The notes: generated by a model not told the origin, from the letters alone. Positions 36,112 to 45,467 are shown, numbered from the stretch's first letter. The stretch: DNA of 64,000 bases from Okibacterium sp. HSC-33S16 (GCF_024171565.1 NZ_JALJZZ010000003.1:62001-126000); one strand, 5' to 3'. Program-made: numbers and translations.

Positions 36112-36228
36112 GCTTCCTCCCGGTTTTCGGTGCGGCGGTAAGCGGCGCCGGCGTCGCACCCGCCCCAGAATTCGTTCCTGGAACATCGGCGAAAACCAGA
36201 TTACCGCTACGGGCAAAAAGTGGAGCCC

Positions 36229-36257
36229 TTGACGACAGACTTCTAGCGCTGTAAATT
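36229..36257 (+). promoter_or_regulatory. ABC operon promoter with overlapping LacI operator
   Basis: TTGACG (36229-36234), 17 nt, TAAATT (36252-36257). The GCGCTGTAAA half-site at 36247-36256, part of a degenerate palindrome from 36241, covers the -10 box, so repressor binding would block RNA polymerase. Confidence 0.7.
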
Positions 36258-36335
36258 CTCAGAACGCGCCTGTCATCTCGACGGCGTAAACCCTGTGCAC
36301 CGCCCCTTGGGCGTAAAACTCAAAGGAGAGTACTC

Positions 36336-37652
36336 ATGAGAAAGGGAATCGCCCGCAAGACACTTGCGGCGACACTGGCGCTTGGCGTCGGCTTGGCCCT
36401 CACCGCCTGCGGGTCGTCAGGCAGCACCGGCGGAGGCGCATCCGTTTCCGGTGAAGATTACGACGGCCCGAAGGTTTCGATCAGCTTCTGGAACGGGTGG
36501 ACCGGTGGCGCAGCCCCCGTGCTCGTGCCGAAGCTCATCGAGAAATTCAACAGCGAGCACGACAACATCGTGGTCAAGAACGTCCCTCAGGAATGGGGCG
36601 ACATCTCCAAGAAGCTGCCGCTTGCCGTGAAGGCAGGCAAGGGGCCGGACGTCGCCGTCGCGCACGGTGACGACGTGGCAACCTACGCAGCCCAGGGCCT
36701 ACTCCTCAAAGGCGACGACATCGTGAAGGCACTCGGTTACAGCGCTGAGGACTTCCCCGAGGGACTCATGGAGGCCGGAAACTACGCCGGCACCCAGTAT
36801 GGAATCCCGTGGAGCGTCACGCCCCTCGGCCTGTACATCAACAACGACGTGTTGAAGTCGGCCGGCATCGACCCGGCAACCGTCCCGACCGACCGTGACA
36901 GCTACATGAAGGCGCTCGACGCGCTCAAGACAGCGGGGATCCAGGGTGAATGGGTCGACGGCTACGTCTTCACGGGCACCTTCGAGTTCGAGTCGCTGCT
37001 CTGGCAGTTCGGTGGCGACCTGTACAACAAGGACGTGTCGAAGGCGACCTTCAACTCCGACGCTGGAGTTCAGGCGCTCACTCACATGACCGACCTGATC
37101 AAGAACGGCTACAGCCCCGCGAACGTTGCGCAGGACGGCAACATCAAGGGCTTGCTTGCCGGCAAGACCGCGTTCAACTGGAACGGCATCTGGCAGACCA
37201 CCAACGAAGGATTCAACTCCATCGACTGGACCGCCGCTCCGGTTCCGCAGATCGGCACCGAGAAAGCTGTCTGGTCGAGCTCGACTCACTGGATGTTCCT
37301 GAACAACAAGGGTCAGGACAAGAACAAGACGGCCGCGGCCGCCACGTTCGTCAAGTGGATGAACGCCAACTCGGCCGGGTGGGCCGAGACCGGTGAGCTT
37401 CCCGCAGCGAACGAGGTCCGCAATGACCCGGCCCTGGTCGAGAAGTACCCGAACATGCAGCCGTTCCTCGACTCACTGGAATACGCGCACTTCGAGACCA
37501 GCGCCCCCGGTATCACCGCAGCGAACGCGTTCATCACGACCGCGCTCAACGAGGCGGTCACCGGTAAGAAGGACCCGAAGCAGGCACTGGACGACGCGGC
37601 CAAGAAGGCCGACGAAGTCCTCAAGCAGAACAAGTCCAAGTACGGTGACTAA
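36336..37652 (+). CDS. Sugar ABC transporter substrate-binding lipoprotein
   Basis: Family 1 solute-binding protein of 438 residues. A lipoprotein signal ends in LTAC with C25 as the lipidated residue. Typical blocks are SISFWNGWTGG near 48, GKGPDVAVAHGDDVATYAAQG near 98, YGIPWSVTPLGLYINNDVL near 148 and GKTAFNWNGIWQTTNEGF near 272. It catches an oligosaccharide outside the cell and hands it to the two permeases that follow. AAAGGAG lies before the ATG, and the stop overlaps the next gene by 8 nt. No ATPase gene is present; such importers often share a MsiK-type ATPase encoded elsewhere. Confidence 0.93.
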   Translation: MRKGIARKTLAATLALGVGLALTACGSSGSTGGGASVSGEDYDGPKVSISFWNGWTGGAAPVLVPKLIEKFNSEHDNIVVKNVPQEWGDISKKLPLAVKAGKGPDVAVAHGDDVATYAAQGLLLKGDDIVKALGYSAEDFPEGLMEAGNYAGTQYGIPWSVTPLGLYINNDVLKSAGIDPATVPTDRDSYMKALDALKTAGIQGEWVDGYVFTGTFEFESLLWQFGGDLYNKDVSKATFNSDAGVQALTHMTDLIKNGYSPANVAQDGNIKGLLAGKTAFNWNGIWQTTNEGFNSIDWTAAPVPQIGTEKAVWSSSTHWMFLNNKGQDKNKTAAAATFVKWMNANSAGWAETGELPAANEVRNDPALVEKYPNMQPFLDSLEYAHFETSAPGITAANAFITTALNEAVTGKKDPKQALDDAAKKADEVLKQNKSKYGD

Positions 37653-38625
37653 TTCCGTCAGCGCTGTTGCCGGTCCCAATCCGGCCGCACCCGGTGTAGC
37701 GGTACCCCCGTCGTCTCGGCGCTCACGCGTCGGGGCGACGGGGGTACCCCGCCGCACCGGCACGGCGTACCTGTTCCTTGCGCCGTTCCTCGTCCTGTTC
37801 ACGGTGTTCGTCATCGTTCCTGGTGTCTTCGGACTGGTCATCAGCGTCACCGACTGGAGCCCATTCAAGGCCGAACAGTCCTTCATCGGCTTCCAGAACT
37901 ACATCGACCTCTTCACCCCGGGCTCGATCACCTTCGGTGACTTCTGGCAGAGCATGGGCGCCACCGGCATCTTCACGCTGCTGAGCGTGCCGGTCATGCT
38001 CGTGGTCCCGCTGCTCCTGGCGGTCCTTCTCAACAACAAGATCAAGGGCGGCACCGTCTTCCGCGCGATCTTCTTCGCACCATACGTTCTCGGTGTCGCA
38101 GTCATCGGCGTGATCTGGCGGTACATCCTCGACACCCAGTCAGGAATGCTCAACAACCTGCTCGGCTTCATCGGCCTGCCGACCGACATCCCATGGACGG
38201 TTGACGTCCCCTGGGCCTGGGTATCGCTCGTCGGTGTCACCGTCTGGTGGACCCTCGGCTTCAACGCCGTCATCCTCCTGGCCGGGCTCAAAGGCATCAG
38301 CGCTGACCTCTATGAGGCCGCGTCTCTCGACGGTGCCGGCACCATCCGCAAGTTCTTCAGCGTGACGCTGCCCGGGCTCCGCCCCGTGATGCTCTTCGTC
38401 ACGACCACGACAATCCTCGCGTCGGCGAACATGTTCGGCCAGTCCTACCTGCTCACCAAGGGCGGTCCGGGCAACGCAACCCGCACGGCCATCATGTACA
38501 TCTCCGACCAGGGCCTCGGCCAGAGCAACATGGGCGCCGCATCGGCGATGAGCTACATCCTGTTCCTCTTCCTGGCGGTCATTAGCGTGATCAACTTCCG
38601 TCTACAGCGCGAGCGCGCGGAGTAA
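37645..38625 (+). CDS. Sugar ABC transporter permease (MalF/UgpA-like)
   Basis: Permease of 326 residues with six helices; the first begins at about residue 42 in GTAYLFLAPFLVLFTVFVIVPG. The ABC interaction (EAA) loop is YEAASLDGAGTIRKFFSVTLPGL near 230. The GTG at 37645 overlaps the end of the binding-protein gene; the frame continues upstream but without similarity. It pairs with the next permease to import the sugar caught by the lipoprotein. Confidence 0.93.
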   Translation: MTNSVSAVAGPNPAAPGVAVPPSSRRSRVGATGVPRRTGTAYLFLAPFLVLFTVFVIVPGVFGLVISVTDWSPFKAEQSFIGFQNYIDLFTPGSITFGDFWQSMGATGIFTLLSVPVMLVVPLLLAVLLNNKIKGGTVFRAIFFAPYVLGVAVIGVIWRYILDTQSGMLNNLLGFIGLPTDIPWTVDVPWAWVSLVGVTVWWTLGFNAVILLAGLKGISADLYEAASLDGAGTIRKFFSVTLPGLRPVMLFVTTTTILASANMFGQSYLLTKGGPGNATRTAIMYISDQGLGQSNMGAASAMSYILFLFLAVISVINFRLQRERAE

Positions 38626-38633
38626 GGACGACG

Positions 38634-39560
38634 ATGACTACTTCAACTCCCACTCGTCCCCGCGACGGCGATTCCGCCGGTCCGAATAATGATCGAACGG
38701 ATGCCATTCGTCACGATTCAGGCAAACGTCGCTTTCGGCCGCGCACGGTTCGCGGCATGGTGCTCTACGCCGTGCTCGTCGTGGTGTCCCTCATCATTGT
38801 CCTTCCGTTGGTCTGGGTGCTCATCACCTCGTTCAAGACCGACGGTGACGTCATCACGAACCCGTACAGCATCTTCCCGAACCCGTTCTCGACCGAGGCG
38901 TACGCCACCCTGTCGTCCGGGCAGCAGCCGATTTTCCGCTGGCTCCTCAACAGCTTCCTGGCGGCGTCTCTGCAGACGATCATCATCCTGGTGACCGCTT
39001 CGGCGGCGGCATACGCGCTGGCTCGACTCGAGTTCCGCGGCAAGAAGTTGGTCTTCGGACTGATCATCGCGACACTTCTCGTGCCGCCGGTGATCTTCCT
39101 CATCCCGAACTACCTCATCGTGCAGAACCTCGGCTGGCTCGACACCATCTGGGCCATCTCGATCCCGGGAGCGGCAAGTGCCTTTGGTGTGTTCTTCCTC
39201 CGGCAGTTCTTTGTGGGGCTGCCCATGGAGATTGAGGAAGCCGCTCGCATCGACGGTGCCGGTGACTTCCGCATCTTCATGCAGATCATCATTCCGCTGT
39301 CGAAGCCGGCGCTCTCCACCCTCGCGGTGCTGAGCTTCTTGGCCAACTGGAACGACTTCCTCTGGCCGATCTACGTCCTACTGAGCCCGGAAAACCTCAC
39401 GCTGCAGCCGGGACTGTCCCAGTTGCAGGGCGCGTACTCCACGCACTTCTCGATCGTGATGGCCGGCGCGGTCATCGCCTCGGTGCCGGTGCTCATCCTG
39501 TTCGCCATCGCCCAGCGACAGATCGTCGAGAGCGTCGCTTCGTCAGGCGTGAAGGGCTAA
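38634..39560 (+). CDS. Sugar ABC transporter permease (MalG/UgpE-like)
   Basis: Second permease, 308 residues and six helices. The EAA loop EEAARIDGAGDFRIFMQIIIPLSKPAL lies near residue 200, followed by NWNDFLWPIYVL. AAGGA is 5 nt before the ATG. Its stop overlaps the start of the GH43 lipoprotein gene (TAATG), so degradation and import genes form one operon. Confidence 0.93.
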   Translation: MTTSTPTRPRDGDSAGPNNDRTDAIRHDSGKRRFRPRTVRGMVLYAVLVVVSLIIVLPLVWVLITSFKTDGDVITNPYSIFPNPFSTEAYATLSSGQQPIFRWLLNSFLAASLQTIIILVTASAAAYALARLEFRGKKLVFGLIIATLLVPPVIFLIPNYLIVQNLGWLDTIWAISIPGAASAFGVFFLRQFFVGLPMEIEEAARIDGAGDFRIFMQIIIPLSKPALSTLAVLSFLANWNDFLWPIYVLLSPENLTLQPGLSQLQGAYSTHFSIVMAGAVIASVPVLILFAIAQRQIVESVASSGVKG

Positions 39561-40597
39561 TGGTCCGCCTCGAGCGGCTCCGTGGCGCGAGTGTGTCTCG
39601 CCTCGCGGAGTCGCTCCCGCGCCGAAGGGCTGGTGTCGTGGCGCTCGCCGCAGCTGGGGCGCTGATCTTCACGGGCTGCTCGGGTGGACCCGGAAACGAC
39701 GACGCGACCGACGCTGGCGTCACGCAGGCGGCCTTCGCGATCGACCAGGACTTCCCGGATCCCGATGTGCTCGCCGTGGGCGATACCTACTACGCGTACG
39801 CGACCAACAGTCGAATCGCCAATGTGCAGTTCGCGACCTCCGACGACCTTGAGTCGTGGGAGCTCGCCGACGAAGACGCCTTTCCCGAGCTTCCCGCCTG
39901 GGCCGAGGAAGGCCGCACCTGGGCGCCGGATGTCACTCGACTGGCCGATGGCCGGTTCGCGTTGTACTTCACCGCACAGGAAGCCCAATCGGGTCAGCAA
40001 TGCATCGGTGTGGCGGCCGCCGATGCTCCGACCGGTCCCTTCGTCTCGGCCAGTGAGACGCCGCTCATCTGTCCGCTCGCCGAAGGCGGTGCGATCGATG
40101 CGTCGAGCTTCACCGACACCGACGGCACCCGTTACCTGGTTTGGAAGAACGACGGCAACTGCTGTGGTCTCGACACCTGGTTGCAGCTCTCAACCTTGAG
40201 TCCCGATGGGTTATCCGTGACGGGGGAGCCGGTGCGGTTGCTGTCGCAGACCGAGGACTGGGAGGGCGCGCTGATCGAGGCGCCTGTCCTGGTTCAGCAC
40301 GACGACGCCTACGTCCTCTTTTATTCGGCCAACGACTACGGCGGATACTCCTACGCCACCGGCTACGCAAGCGCACCGGCGCTGACGGGTCCGTACACCA
40401 AAGCCGACGGACCACTTCTCTCAAGCCCGCTCACCAACGAAAGCTACATCGGGCCGGGTGGTCAAGACATTGTGTCCGGCCCGAACGGCACCGACCATAT
40501 CGTGTTCCACTCGTGGGATCCGGCCATCGTCTACCGCGGTATGAACGTTCTTCCGCTCAGCTGGAACGGCAGCACTCCCGTCGTCGGCCTTCCCTAA
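39560..40597 (+). CDS. GH43 family glycosidase, lipoprotein
   Basis: Extracellular five-bladed propeller glycosidase of 345 residues, an arabinanase or xylosidase/arabinofuranosidase type. A signal sequence ends in IFTGC with C40 as the probable lipid anchor. The GH43 triad is visible: Asp in DFPDPDV near 67, Asp179 in GGAIDASSF, and Glu239 in ALIEAPVL. AFGIDQ-like and YVLFYSANDYGGYSYATGYA blades complete it. Coupled to the ABC permease gene, it probably trims polysaccharide at the cell surface into the oligosaccharide that is imported. Confidence 0.87.
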   Translation: MVRLERLRGASVSRLAESLPRRRAGVVALAAAGALIFTGCSGGPGNDDATDAGVTQAAFAIDQDFPDPDVLAVGDTYYAYATNSRIANVQFATSDDLESWELADEDAFPELPAWAEEGRTWAPDVTRLADGRFALYFTAQEAQSGQQCIGVAAADAPTGPFVSASETPLICPLAEGGAIDASSFTDTDGTRYLVWKNDGNCCGLDTWLQLSTLSPDGLSVTGEPVRLLSQTEDWEGALIEAPVLVQHDDAYVLFYSANDYGGYSYATGYASAPALTGPYTKADGPLLSSPLTNESYIGPGGQDIVSGPNGTDHIVFHSWDPAIVYRGMNVLPLSWNGSTPVVGLP

Positions 40598-40658
40598 ACG
40601 CACCACCCTCGGGCATCATGAATGCCACTCGCGATTCACACCTCACCGTGGAGGAAGA

Positions 40659-42722
40659 ATGAGAAGAACGACCCTGGCCGCCGGCGTTGCTGCAGCCGTG
40701 CTCCTGATCGGCCTCGTCCCAGCGGGCGCTGCCGGAGCTGCCGACACCGGAACGTACTCGAATCCACTCACCCTCACCCTGCCGAGCGGTGACCCATCCG
40801 AGCAGTGCGCCGACCCCGACATCATTCGTGCCGCTGACCCCGCCGACCCGGCCTGGTATCTCTTCTGCACGCGAGACGCGCTCGACTCCACCGAGACCAA
40901 TCCCGATGGGTCCCTGCGGTTCTACAGCATCCCGACCTTCCGTTCAACCGACCTCGTGAACTGGACATTCGTGGCCGAGGCGCTGCCGCAGAAGCCGGCC
41001 TGGATCGGTAACGGAGACATGTGGGCGCCCGACGTCGTCTATCTCAACGGCCAGTACCACCTCTATTACACAGCCACTGAAACCGTCGATGCCGACGGTG
41101 AGAACGGTGGCTCTGCCATTGGCGTCGCCACCGCGCCCAGTCCAGCCGGGCCGTGGACGGATGCGGGGGCACCGGTCGTTGAACCAATAATTCCTGCAGG
41201 AAGCCCGAATGATCGACGCTGGGTCTACGACCCTGAGGTGATCACGGCCAACGGCCAGAATTACCTCTACTTCGGAAGCTACTTCGGAGGACTGTCGGTG
41301 CGGGAATTGAGTGTAGACGGGCTCACCACCGACCCGGCCAGCCAGGTCGAAGTGGCCATCTCCAACCGTTACGAAGGCACCAATGTCGTCGAGCGCGCCG
41401 GCTACTTCTACCTGCTGGCCTCGGCCACCAACTGCTGCGCGGGGCCACTCACCGGCTACGGCGTCTTCGCGGGCCGGTCCACCAGTCCGACCGGGCCGTT
41501 CCTGGACCGCACCGGCACGTCACTTCTCGCCGGCCGCGTTGGCGGTACCCCGGTGCTGCACCAGAACGGCAACCGCTGGATCGGCACCGGGCACAACACC
41601 ATCGTGACCGACCTGGCCGGAACCGATTGGATCGTCTACCACGCGGTCGACCGCACCGACCCGTACCTCGTCGAGGGTGGCACCTACACGAAGCGGCCCG
41701 CGCTGATGGACCGCATCGACTGGGCCAGTGGTTGGCCGACGGTCAACGGTGGTCGCGGTCCGTCCGACACTCCGCAACCGGCTCCCGCCACCCAGCCCGA
41801 TCACACCCCAGCGCCAGCGTTGCTTCCCGTCGAAATGCCGCAGCCGGGCGACCCAATTGCCGCTCTCTCCGACGAGTTCGATGGGGCGTCGCTGTCGTCA
41901 CAATGGTCGTGGATTCGCGAACCGGATGCCGCCACCTACGGGGTCGCGGACGGCACTTTCCGCTTCGATACCCAGGCCGCTGATCTCAGTCCTGACCCGG
42001 GTGCGGCTGGCCTTCTTACCGAACCGGCGCCCGTGGGCGACTATGTCGTCGAGACCCGGCTCTCGGTCTCGGTCCCCGCCGAGGGCTGCTGCCAGAACTA
42101 CGTGCAGGGCGGAATCGTGCTCTACAGCGACGACGGCAACTTCATTAAGCACGCGGTGTCGTCGATCTGGGAAACCCGTCAAACCGAATTCGCGAAACGT
42201 GAGAGCCCGGTGCCGGCTGGCTACCCGGTCTACGGCAACAGCGTCGGCGGACCGGTGGGGGAGGCGACCATCCTCCGCATTGTCCGCACCCACACTGACA
42301 CCGAGAACCTCTACACCGGGTACTCGAGCCTCGACGGCGAAACCTGGGACGAGTCGGGCACCTGGACCACCCCGCTCGGTGTCACACCCCGCATCGGGCT
42401 GGTGTCGATGGCCGGAGCCGGGTTCACCTCGACGTTCGACTACGTGCGGGTATCGAGCCTCGCGGTCGAACCGACGATCCCGACCACACCGCCAGCAACG
42501 TCGCCGCCCACCAGCCCGGCCACGCCGCCGGTGACGAACCCGACGCCGACGACCGCAGCCCCGGGCGACGCAACCGCCGACCCCGGCGCCCAGCATCGAA
42601 CCCGAAGCTCGCTGTCCGAGAGCGGCGCCAACAACGCGGCGATTCTCACTCTCGTCGGGGTCGCCGCTGTGCTCGTGATTCTCGGTGTTGTGCTTCTCGT
42701 GGTCCGCCGACGGAGGCCATAA
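40659..42722 (+). CDS. Secreted GH43 family glycosidase with C-terminal membrane anchor
   Basis: Protein of 687 residues. Signal peptide about 1-27; GH43 propeller from about 35 to 365 with CADPDIIR, MWAPDVVYLNGQYHLYYTA, WVYDPEVI and RYEGTNVVERAGYFYLLAS; a beta-sandwich domain from about 398 to 605 beginning ALSDEFDGASLSSQWSW, as in GH43 C2 or DUF1349 modules; then a Pro/Thr linker and a final membrane helix near 657-680 followed by arginines. There is no LPXTG, so it is held by the helix. GGAGG precedes the ATG. The architecture fits an endo-acting arabinan hydrolase working outside, with the lipoprotein enzyme downstream in degradation. Confidence 0.85.
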   Translation: MRRTTLAAGVAAAVLLIGLVPAGAAGAADTGTYSNPLTLTLPSGDPSEQCADPDIIRAADPADPAWYLFCTRDALDSTETNPDGSLRFYSIPTFRSTDLVNWTFVAEALPQKPAWIGNGDMWAPDVVYLNGQYHLYYTATETVDADGENGGSAIGVATAPSPAGPWTDAGAPVVEPIIPAGSPNDRRWVYDPEVITANGQNYLYFGSYFGGLSVRELSVDGLTTDPASQVEVAISNRYEGTNVVERAGYFYLLASATNCCAGPLTGYGVFAGRSTSPTGPFLDRTGTSLLAGRVGGTPVLHQNGNRWIGTGHNTIVTDLAGTDWIVYHAVDRTDPYLVEGGTYTKRPALMDRIDWASGWPTVNGGRGPSDTPQPAPATQPDHTPAPALLPVEMPQPGDPIAALSDEFDGASLSSQWSWIREPDAATYGVADGTFRFDTQAADLSPDPGAAGLLTEPAPVGDYVVETRLSVSVPAEGCCQNYVQGGIVLYSDDGNFIKHAVSSIWETRQTEFAKRESPVPAGYPVYGNSVGGPVGEATILRIVRTHTDTENLYTGYSSLDGETWDESGTWTTPLGVTPRIGLVSMAGAGFTSTFDYVRVSSLAVEPTIPTTPPATSPPTSPATPPVTNPTPTTAAPGDATADPGAQHRTRSSLSESGANNAAILTLVGVAAVLVILGVVLLVVRRRRP

Positions 42723-42781
42723 GCGGGCCTGCCACCGGGGCACGGGAAACGCAACCCCGCGAACTCCCAGCTACCTCGACA

Positions 42782-42787
42782 TACCGT
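42782..42787 (+). promoter_or_regulatory. Putative -10 box of the acyltransferase gene
   Basis: TACCGT lies 6 nt before the ATG at 42794; a GGAGGG in between is too close to act as a normal ribosome site. Confidence 0.35.
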
Positions 42788-42793
42788 GGAGGG

Positions 42794-43942
42794 ATGGGTC
42801 ACGGAACTGGGGAAGCCGAACGCATGCACGCCCTCGACGGGGTGCGCGGGGTCGCCGCTGTCGTCGTACTGCTCTATCACCTGACCCTGATGGCCCGGCC
42901 GCGGCTCGAAGAGACAGAGGGCCTGTGGGAGTGGATCACCCAGTCGCCGCTCCGCCCGCTCACCGCGGGAAGCGAAGCTGTGCTCGTCTTCTTCGTCCTC
43001 AGCGGGCTCGTGGTCTCGCTTCCGGCGCTTTCCTCCTCCTTCGACTGGCTCCGCTACTACCCGAGCCGACTGCTGCGTCTCTACTTGCCCGTGATCGCGG
43101 CAGTGCTCTTCGCGGTGGCGCTCATCACCCTGGTTCCCCGGCTGCCCGGCGCCATCACCCCAGACAGCTGGCTGGCCGACCGCGTGGCCTCGAGCGTCAC
43201 GGTCAGCCAGGTGATCGAGGAGTCGTCGCTGCTGCCCGAGACCTACACAATCGTGAACGTGCTCTGGTCGCTGCGCTGGGAAGTGATGTTCTCCGTGCTG
43301 CTTCCCGTGTTCATCGTTGTCGGGCTCGCCGTCCGGCGGCACCGGGCACTCGCCGCGGTGGTCTCGATCGCGCTCATGGTGGCCGGGCGAGTGCTCGACG
43401 TCGACGCGCTCGTCTACCTGCCGACCTTCTTCCTCGGAACGATGCTCGCGGTCAACCTGCCCGCACTGCGCTCGTGGGCTGCCCGCCGCACCGCCCGCGG
43501 AAGCGGGCTGATCTGGGCGGCTCTCGCCGTAGCATCCGCTGTTCTTCTGGTGGCCAGTTGGCTGGCCCGCCCGTTCGCTCCAGCCGGGTCAACACTCAGT
43601 GCGGCGCTCTGGGGCCTCGCCGGTGCCGGAGCGACCGGACTGATCATTGTGGCGATTGGCTCGCCATTGGCCGGACGGATGCTGTCAGCGCGGCTGCCGC
43701 TCTGGCTCGGCCGGATCTCGTTCAGCCTGTATCTCGTGCACGTGCCCGTGCTGGCAAGCGTGGCGTTCCTGCTCGGTGACGAGCAGTGGCCGCTCGTCGC
43801 TGCTATCGCGATCCCCGCCAGTTTCGCCATCGCCTGGCTATTCCACGTCGCAGTCGAAATGCCAGCGCATCGACTGGCGCGGCGGGCAGGAAACCGCGTC
43901 GCTTCGCGGCACGATCAAATTCGCGAGCCCATCGCTTCGTGA
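42794..43942 (+). CDS. Acyltransferase 3 family membrane protein
   Basis: Protein of 382 residues with about ten helices. ALDGVRGVAAVVVLLYHLTLMARP contains the family histidine, and FFVLSGLVVSLP and YPSRLLRLYLPV follow, all in the usual order. The family O-acetylates or otherwise acylates sugars on surface glycans. An ATG at 42824 with GGGGAAG 8 nt upstream is an alternative start that removes ten residues. Its last 140 bp overlap the end of the convergent GT4 gene, an unusually long overlap. Confidence 0.88.
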   Translation: MGHGTGEAERMHALDGVRGVAAVVVLLYHLTLMARPRLEETEGLWEWITQSPLRPLTAGSEAVLVFFVLSGLVVSLPALSSSFDWLRYYPSRLLRLYLPVIAAVLFAVALITLVPRLPGAITPDSWLADRVASSVTVSQVIEESSLLPETYTIVNVLWSLRWEVMFSVLLPVFIVVGLAVRRHRALAAVVSIALMVAGRVLDVDALVYLPTFFLGTMLAVNLPALRSWAARRTARGSGLIWAALAVASAVLLVASWLARPFAPAGSTLSAALWGLAGAGATGLIIVAIGSPLAGRMLSARLPLWLGRISFSLYLVHVPVLASVAFLLGDEQWPLVAAIAIPASFAIAWLFHVAVEMPAHRLARRAGNRVASRHDQIREPIAS

Positions 43943-45326
43943 TCGCCTCGTCGGAGTAGGCCGCCGCCGTGCGAATGGCGTTGCGGCGCATCGCCTCGAC
44001 CTGGGCCGCCGGAAGGCCGACGAGCCGTTCGATCGCTGCGGCCAGGGCGGCGACGTCGCCCGGCGGAACGAGAAACCCATTCACGCCGTCCTGAATGATG
44101 TCAGCCGGGCCGTAGGCGATGTCATAGGAGATCGGCAGGCAGCCCGCAGCCATCGCCTCAACGAGCACAAGCGGGAAACCCTCGCTTCTCGAGCTGAGGA
44201 GAAGGAAGGAGCTCTCGGACAGGTGCGAACTGGCATCCGGATCATAACCACGCAGGGTGATCCCGCCGTTCGCCTTCGCGACAGCGGCCTCGACCCGCGA
44301 CTGTTCCGGTCCGTCGCCGAAGATGTCGAGCGTGACGAGCGTTCCCGCGGAGCGAACCGACGCAACGGCACGCACCGAGTGATCGACGCGCTTGCGCTTC
44401 TCGAGCGCCGACAGCATGATGCCGGCGTGCACGTCGCGAGCGGGTGGCGCCGCTGAGGCCCGGGGCACCACACGCCCGTTCGGAATCACGGCGGTCTGCG
44501 CCCGATCACCGAGCAACGCGAGCGCCTCGGTTCGTTGCCGCTCGGTGAGGAAGACCAGGGAATCGAACGACTCCGGGCTCTCGAAAACCGCCGCTCGGGA
44601 TCCACGCACGACCCTGCCATTCGACCCTTGCAGGTGCGACGCGTGCACAACGTGCAGGATCAGCGTGTTCTTGCGCCGATAGCCGACCATGAACCGCGCG
44701 CTCGTCTTGCTGTCGACGATCATCGTCGTGGGCTGCTGGTCGCGCATCCGGTCAAGCCACCAGCGATACAGCGCCCACGCACCATCCCACGCCTTCACGG
44801 GTTGCCCGTCACGATCGCAGAGCACAATCGAGCGGCCACCGCGCTGCCCACGCTGCCGTGTGTCGCGCCGGTCGCTCACCGCGAGGGTGCCATCCGCCCG
44901 GTAGTGGTCAACCTGCAGCTCGGTAACGCCGTCATCCGCGTACCGGGTGAGGCTCATCCGCACACCGTCCCGCCGCCCGGCAAAGTACCCTTCGGTCACC
45001 TCGAGCGGTTCAAAGACGGCACGAAGCCTGGGCGAAACGGATGCCTCGGCGCGCGCAAATTTTTCGGGCGCCGGATGATCCCGCAGCCAGTCCCACAGGT
45101 TCACGAGCCGCATGCCATCGATGAGCTTGCCGCCCGCACGCAGCTGGCGCTCAACGGCCGGATAGTCCGGGCGTGCGTCGAACGTCAGCACATCGACGTT
45201 GACGCCCCCGAGCCGAATGAACGCGCGGGACCGGTGCAGGAACGCGCCGGTCATGCCGCCAAAGGTGTCGGAGATTCCCCAGGTGATCACGAAGTGGCGG
45301 CCCTGGCGCAGTCGGATGCGTGAAAT
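43803..45326 (-). CDS. GT4 family glycosyltransferase, probable ATT start codon
   Basis: GT-B enzyme of about 507 residues, of the type that resembles TagE-like poly(glycerol-phosphate) glucosyltransferases. HFVITWGISDTFGGMTGAFLHRSRAF is the N-terminal acceptor motif, then a beta-rich insert near 80-170, LILHVVHASHLQG, GIMLSALEKRKRVDHSVRA near 310 and the EX7E motif in SSRSEGFPLVLVEAMAAG near 385. The open frame reaches an ATG at 45458, but those 44 residues are Arg/Gly-rich and would run to within 10 bp of the divergent gene. An ATT at 45326 has GGGAG 6 nt upstream; the next ordinary start, GTG at 45290, cuts into the motif. Confidence 0.82.
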   Translation of the reverse strand: MSRIRLRQGRHFVITWGISDTFGGMTGAFLHRSRAFIRLGGVNVDVLTFDARPDYPAVERQLRAGGKLIDGMRLVNLWDWLRDHPAPEKFARAEASVSPRLRAVFEPLEVTEGYFAGRRDGVRMSLTRYADDGVTELQVDHYRADGTLAVSDRRDTRQRGQRGGRSIVLCDRDGQPVKAWDGAWALYRWWLDRMRDQQPTTMIVDSKTSARFMVGYRRKNTLILHVVHASHLQGSNGRVVRGSRAAVFESPESFDSLVFLTERQRTEALALLGDRAQTAVIPNGRVVPRASAAPPARDVHAGIMLSALEKRKRVDHSVRAVASVRSAGTLVTLDIFGDGPEQSRVEAAVAKANGGITLRGYDPDASSHLSESSFLLLSSRSEGFPLVLVEAMAAGCLPISYDIAYGPADIIQDGVNGFLVPPGDVAALAAAIERLVGLPAAQVEAMRRNAIRTAAAYSDEAITKRWAREFDRAAKRRGFLPAAPVDALAFRLRRGIARRWRNWRGSR

Positions 45327-45467
45327 TGTGCGCTCCCTCCCGTCGCAGCGTGCGGGCAGAGTGCTGCCCGGACCGCAACTGTACCGGCCACCCGCCCCAC
45401 CTCGCCCCGGCTTTACAGGCCTGCTTGAACGGTGGTAAACACCGGCGCACGATGTCATACTCGGGCC

